Below are positions 61,384 to 64,000 of a stretch of DNA of 64,000 nt, one piece after another; the stretch's first letter is position 1, and the number at the start of each line of letters is the position of its first letter. Both the position numbers and the translations under genes were made by a program. The stretch covers positions 248,001-312,000 of the forward strand of contig NZ_JBBPEV010000001.1 of the NCBI RefSeq assembly GCF_038069945.1, read 5' to 3'. Under the pieces are notes generated by a model. The model did no database searches. It saw only the letters and a list, made by a program, of their open reading frames with translations, and was not told where the DNA came from. The stretch comes from Aquabacterium sp. A3 (lineage in GTDB: Bacteria; Pseudomonadota; Gammaproteobacteria; Burkholderiales; Burkholderiaceae_C).

Positions 61384-62019
61384 TCAGGGCTGAGCGGCGG
61401 CCAACAGCCCCGCCAGTTCAGCCGCCGAACGCACCCCCAACTTTGAAAACACGCGGGCGCGGTGTACCTCCACGGTGCGAATGGCAATGTGCAGTTCGTC
61501 GGCGATGACCTTGTTGAGTTTGCCCGCCGCCACACGCAGCATGATTTCTCTCTCACGCTCGCTGAGGCTGGCCAGGCGTGCCTCACGCTCGGCTGCACGC
61601 GCGTTTTCTGCATATGACGAGGCCTCGACGGCCAAGGCCTGCTGCACGCGGTCGGCCAAGGTGTTGTCGCTGTAAGGTTTCTCCAGGAAGTCAAAGGCCC
61701 CCTTCTTCAGAGACTCGACCACCATGGGAATGTCGCCATGGCCGCTGAGAAACAGCACAGGGTTTCGGATGCCTTGCTCAATCAGGGCTTCGTGCAGACG
61801 AAGTCCGGACATGGGCTCCATGCGCACATCCAGCAAGAAGATGCCGCGAATGGGTTTAGGCTGCGATGCCAGAAATGACAACAAGGCGGCCGCACCATCA
61901 AAGGCATGAACCACCAGTCCACGAGAGCCCAGCAAAAACACCAGCGCGTCTCTCACGACGCTCTCGTCATCGACCAGGTAGACCACGCCACCGGGCGCGC
62001 CCGAGTTGAATGCATTCAT
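61384..62019 (-). CDS. FixJ/DctR-like response regulator
   Basis: A 211-residue response regulator. The REC domain (1-125) has the acidic pair DDE and the phosphoacceptor Asp in FLLDVRMEPMSG; the LuxR-type HTH (about 140-205) has LSEREREIMLRVAAGKLNKVIADELHIAIRTVEVHRARVFSKLGV. It overlaps the sensor gene (ATGA). FixJ-type regulators near TRAP or C4-dicarboxylate genes usually control the transport genes; the adjacent TRAP gene is a plausible target. Confidence 0.9.
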   Translation of the reverse strand: MNAFNSGAPGGVVYLVDDESVVRDALVFLLGSRGLVVHAFDGAAALLSFLASQPKPIRGIFLLDVRMEPMSGLRLHEALIEQGIRNPVLFLSGHGDIPMVVESLKKGAFDFLEKPYSDNTLADRVQQALAVEASSYAENARAAEREARLASLSEREREIMLRVAAGKLNKVIADELHIAIRTVEVHRARVFSKLGVRSAAELAGLLAAAQP

Positions 62020-63986
62020 GAAGTTTCGTCCCCCTGATACACCGGCAAACTGAATGAGAACGCTGCCCCGCCCAACACACTGCACTCGACGTCCAGCACG
62101 CCACAGTGCAACTCAATGATGGAGCGGCAGATGGCCAGCCCCATGCCCATGCCTTCCGTTTTGGTGGTGTAGAACGGCGCGCACAAGGCGTCGATCGTGC
62201 CGCCTGCCACCCCCGGGCCATCATCGGCCACCGTCACCTTCACAAACCGCCCCTGACCTGACAGTTCTGCACCCACCCGTATGCAGCCAGGGCGTCCCAT
62301 GCTGCCCACGGCATCGCAGGCATTTCGAATCAGATTGACCACCACCTGTTCAACCAGAACGGCATCAGCCCTCACCTCTGGCAGTTGGGGATCCAGCAGC
62401 AGATCGACCTGCACCTGATGGCGGGCGATGTCCCGGCGAAGCAGTTGCACGGCAGAGTGCACCACCTCCGGCATGGCACAAGGTTCAAGCTGCGGCTCGT
62501 GTCGCGTCAGGAACTCTCGAATCCGTCGGACGATGCGCCCCGCGTGGGCCGCCTGTTCACCCATGCGCTCCAGCGCCTGCAGCACGCGCGGTTCTGGCGC
62601 CTGCGAGGCCTTCAATGAATTGAGCACACCCGCGTTGTAGCTTGCTATCGCTGACAAGGGCTGGTTGAGTTCGTGCGCCAGCGTGGAGGCCACCTCGCCA
62701 ATCATGGTCAGCCGAGCGTGGTGGGCCATGGTTTCCATCTGCTTGCGCTCGCGCTCTTCCAGCCGCTTGCGCTCGGTGATGTTCAAGATGGACGCCATCC
62801 AGCCGATCTGATGGCCTTTGGCATCCACCAAAGGCGCCTCGAACACCATGACATCAACCGCCGAGCCGTCGCGGTGCTGCCAACGCGACTCATAACCTTC
62901 ACGCGGAGCCTGCCCTGCCATGTTGCGCCGATGCCGCTTCATGCTGTCCTCAAGGTCATCAGGCACCCAATATGGCATGGGTGGCAACAGGCCTTCGAGC
63001 TCATCGGGCCGGTAGCCCACCATGTCGGCCAAGGTCTTGTTCACATAGATCAAACGACCGTCCATGTCCCGGGCCCGGATTCCCACCGCCAGCGAGTCTT
63101 CCATGGCGCTGCGCCACGCGGCCTCGGTGCGCCAGGCCTCTTCTGCGCGTGACACCGACCGCATCTGCTGACGCAGCATCAAAGCCGCCAGTGCCACCAA
63201 GAGCAAAAAGCCGCCCATCAAGGCCATGGGCATGGACTGCCACCACAGTGGAACGCGCTGGCGCGCGGTCAGCTCCAGCCAGGCGTTGGGCAACGACGCC
63301 CCCATGGGCACCCGATACCACGGTTGATCGGGCTGACGCAGGCCGGTCGTGGTGGAGACGATGACATCGTCATCGAGGTCCACCAGGCGGATGTCGTACT
63401 TCGAGGCCAGCCACCATGGCAGCTTCTGCCTCAGGATCGATGCAGGCGAGTACCGGGCCACCAGTTGCCCCTGCGATGGCGCGGCACGGGACGCCATTTC
63501 GGCGGCCTGCGCCGACTGAATCGGCACGCTGAGGTGCCCCGTCAGCCCCCCCTCGTCTTCCAGCCCCCGCACCCGCGCGCGAGGGGGCACCACATCGCTG
63601 GGCGCGTGGGCCCTGAGCCGTCCTTGTGCATCCACCCAGCTCACGCTGATCCAGAACCGACGCAAGCCATCCAGCACGAGTGGATGTTGCTGGAAGCCCT
63701 CGGCACTCATGGCCTGACCGGCCAGGGCATCGGCCAGCGCGCGCAAGCTGTTTGCTTCAGCCTCCAACCGGGCATTGAGTTGTGACTCCAGCGACAAGGC
63801 ATCGGTGATCAGACTTTGGCGCAAGGCCTCCTGCGCATCTTCTTGCTCAGCATGAAGCCACCGGGCCACGCCCATCACGAACACCAGCGACAGCACCAGC
63901 GGCCAGGCCCACAGGGACTTCATCAAGGGTGAGCGACCACCCAGCCAGTGTGCGGGCCGCTGTGGTGCGGCCATGGCTGGGGCCAC
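62016..63986 (-). CDS. DctS-like sensor histidine kinase with PAS domain
   Basis: A protein of about 656 residues. It has two membrane helices (about 27-42 and 250-270) around a periplasmic sensor domain, then a PAS domain (about 300-400) and a HisKA/HATPase core with H-box STLAHELNQPLSAI, N-box NLIRNACDAV, G1 VADDGPGVAG and G2 GMGMGLAIC. It pairs with the FixJ-type regulator. The layout matches DctS of the Dct C4-dicarboxylate system. The GTG start at 63986 is uncertain: ATG at 63974 is possible, and the frame remains open to the right edge. Confidence 0.88.
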   Translation of the reverse strand: MAPAMAAPQRPAHWLGGRSPLMKSLWAWPLVLSLVFVMGVARWLHAEQEDAQEALRQSLITDALSLESQLNARLEAEANSLRALADALAGQAMSAEGFQQHPLVLDGLRRFWISVSWVDAQGRLRAHAPSDVVPPRARVRGLEDEGGLTGHLSVPIQSAQAAEMASRAAPSQGQLVARYSPASILRQKLPWWLASKYDIRLVDLDDDVIVSTTTGLRQPDQPWYRVPMGASLPNAWLELTARQRVPLWWQSMPMALMGGFLLLVALAALMLRQQMRSVSRAEEAWRTEAAWRSAMEDSLAVGIRARDMDGRLIYVNKTLADMVGYRPDELEGLLPPMPYWVPDDLEDSMKRHRRNMAGQAPREGYESRWQHRDGSAVDVMVFEAPLVDAKGHQIGWMASILNITERKRLEERERKQMETMAHHARLTMIGEVASTLAHELNQPLSAIASYNAGVLNSLKASQAPEPRVLQALERMGEQAAHAGRIVRRIREFLTRHEPQLEPCAMPEVVHSAVQLLRRDIARHQVQVDLLLDPQLPEVRADAVLVEQVVVNLIRNACDAVGSMGRPGCIRVGAELSGQGRFVKVTVADDGPGVAGGTIDALCAPFYTTKTEGMGMGLAICRSIIELHCGVLDVECSVLGGAAFSFSLPVYQGDETS

Positions 63987-64000
63987 GTTCTGAGGGTGAC

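Overview
The window is a dense, GC-rich stretch of one bacterial chromosome with about 59 protein genes. No rRNA, tRNA, CRISPR array, insertion sequence or phage gene was seen. Protein types and gene order (pyrG-kdsA-eno with ftsB nearby, suhB/trmJ/cysE, moaA-mobA, dnaX-ybaB-recR) point to Betaproteobacteria, order Burkholderiales, probably a relative of Comamonadaceae or the Leptothrix/Rubrivivax group. This placement is inferred from gene content, not from a phylogeny.

Left part (1-18 kb): a partial ABC-F ATPase of YheS type, an Ohr peroxidase, an NlpC/P60 hydrolase, moaA-mobA-GNAT, the rnhA/methyltransferase pair facing gloB-mltD, and the dnaX-ybaB-recR replication/repair operon. The dnaX-rhlE gap (277 bp) is the longest intergenic stretch and is packed with inverted repeats. 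Then come rhlE, a prolyl-4-hydroxylase-like gene coupled to yaaA, a gamma-carbonic-anhydrase-like gene coupled to hslO, and a minus-strand run ftsB-pnuC-NadR-like kinase-truC that contains a nicotinamide riboside salvage pair.

Middle part (19-31 kb): a fused glucosylglycerol-phosphate phosphatase/synthase gene (ggpPS, compatible solute) lies between ftsB and eno, which are usually neighbours. pyrG-kdsA-eno follows, with a terminator-like hairpin in the pyrG leader and another between kdsA and eno. Next are an acyltransferase, a PAT-type MFS permease, and mutS coupled to an Anbu-type proteasome homologue.

Exopolysaccharide locus (31.2-51.7 kb): a Wza-like export lipoprotein; a minus-strand block of Wzz/GumC-like copolymerase, a BY-kinase-like ATPase lacking the Walker A lysine, and an O-antigen ligase/Wzy-like membrane protein; a ten-gene plus-strand operon (acyltransferase, GT9, methyltransferase, WcaJ-type initiating transferase, SDR, FAD oxidoreductase, Wzx, GT4, epimerase, WcaI-like GT); and a facing minus-strand operon (UDP-xylose synthase, FkbM methyltransferase, secreted beta-propeller glycosidase-like protein). 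Together they describe a Wzx/Wzy-type surface polysaccharide probably containing xylose and methyl/acyl decoration.

Right part (51.8-64 kb): suhB, trmJ, cysE, a double SH3 protein, an SDR and an APH-like kinase of acyl-CoA metabolism, mogA, darP, pmbA, a TRAP binding protein without its permease, a SemiSWEET-like protein, and a DctS/DctR-like two-component system running off the right edge. A near-palindromic 16-mer, ATTTGTGCAAATGTTT, occurs upstream of both ggpPS and the SH3 gene and is the strongest candidate for an undescribed regulatory site.
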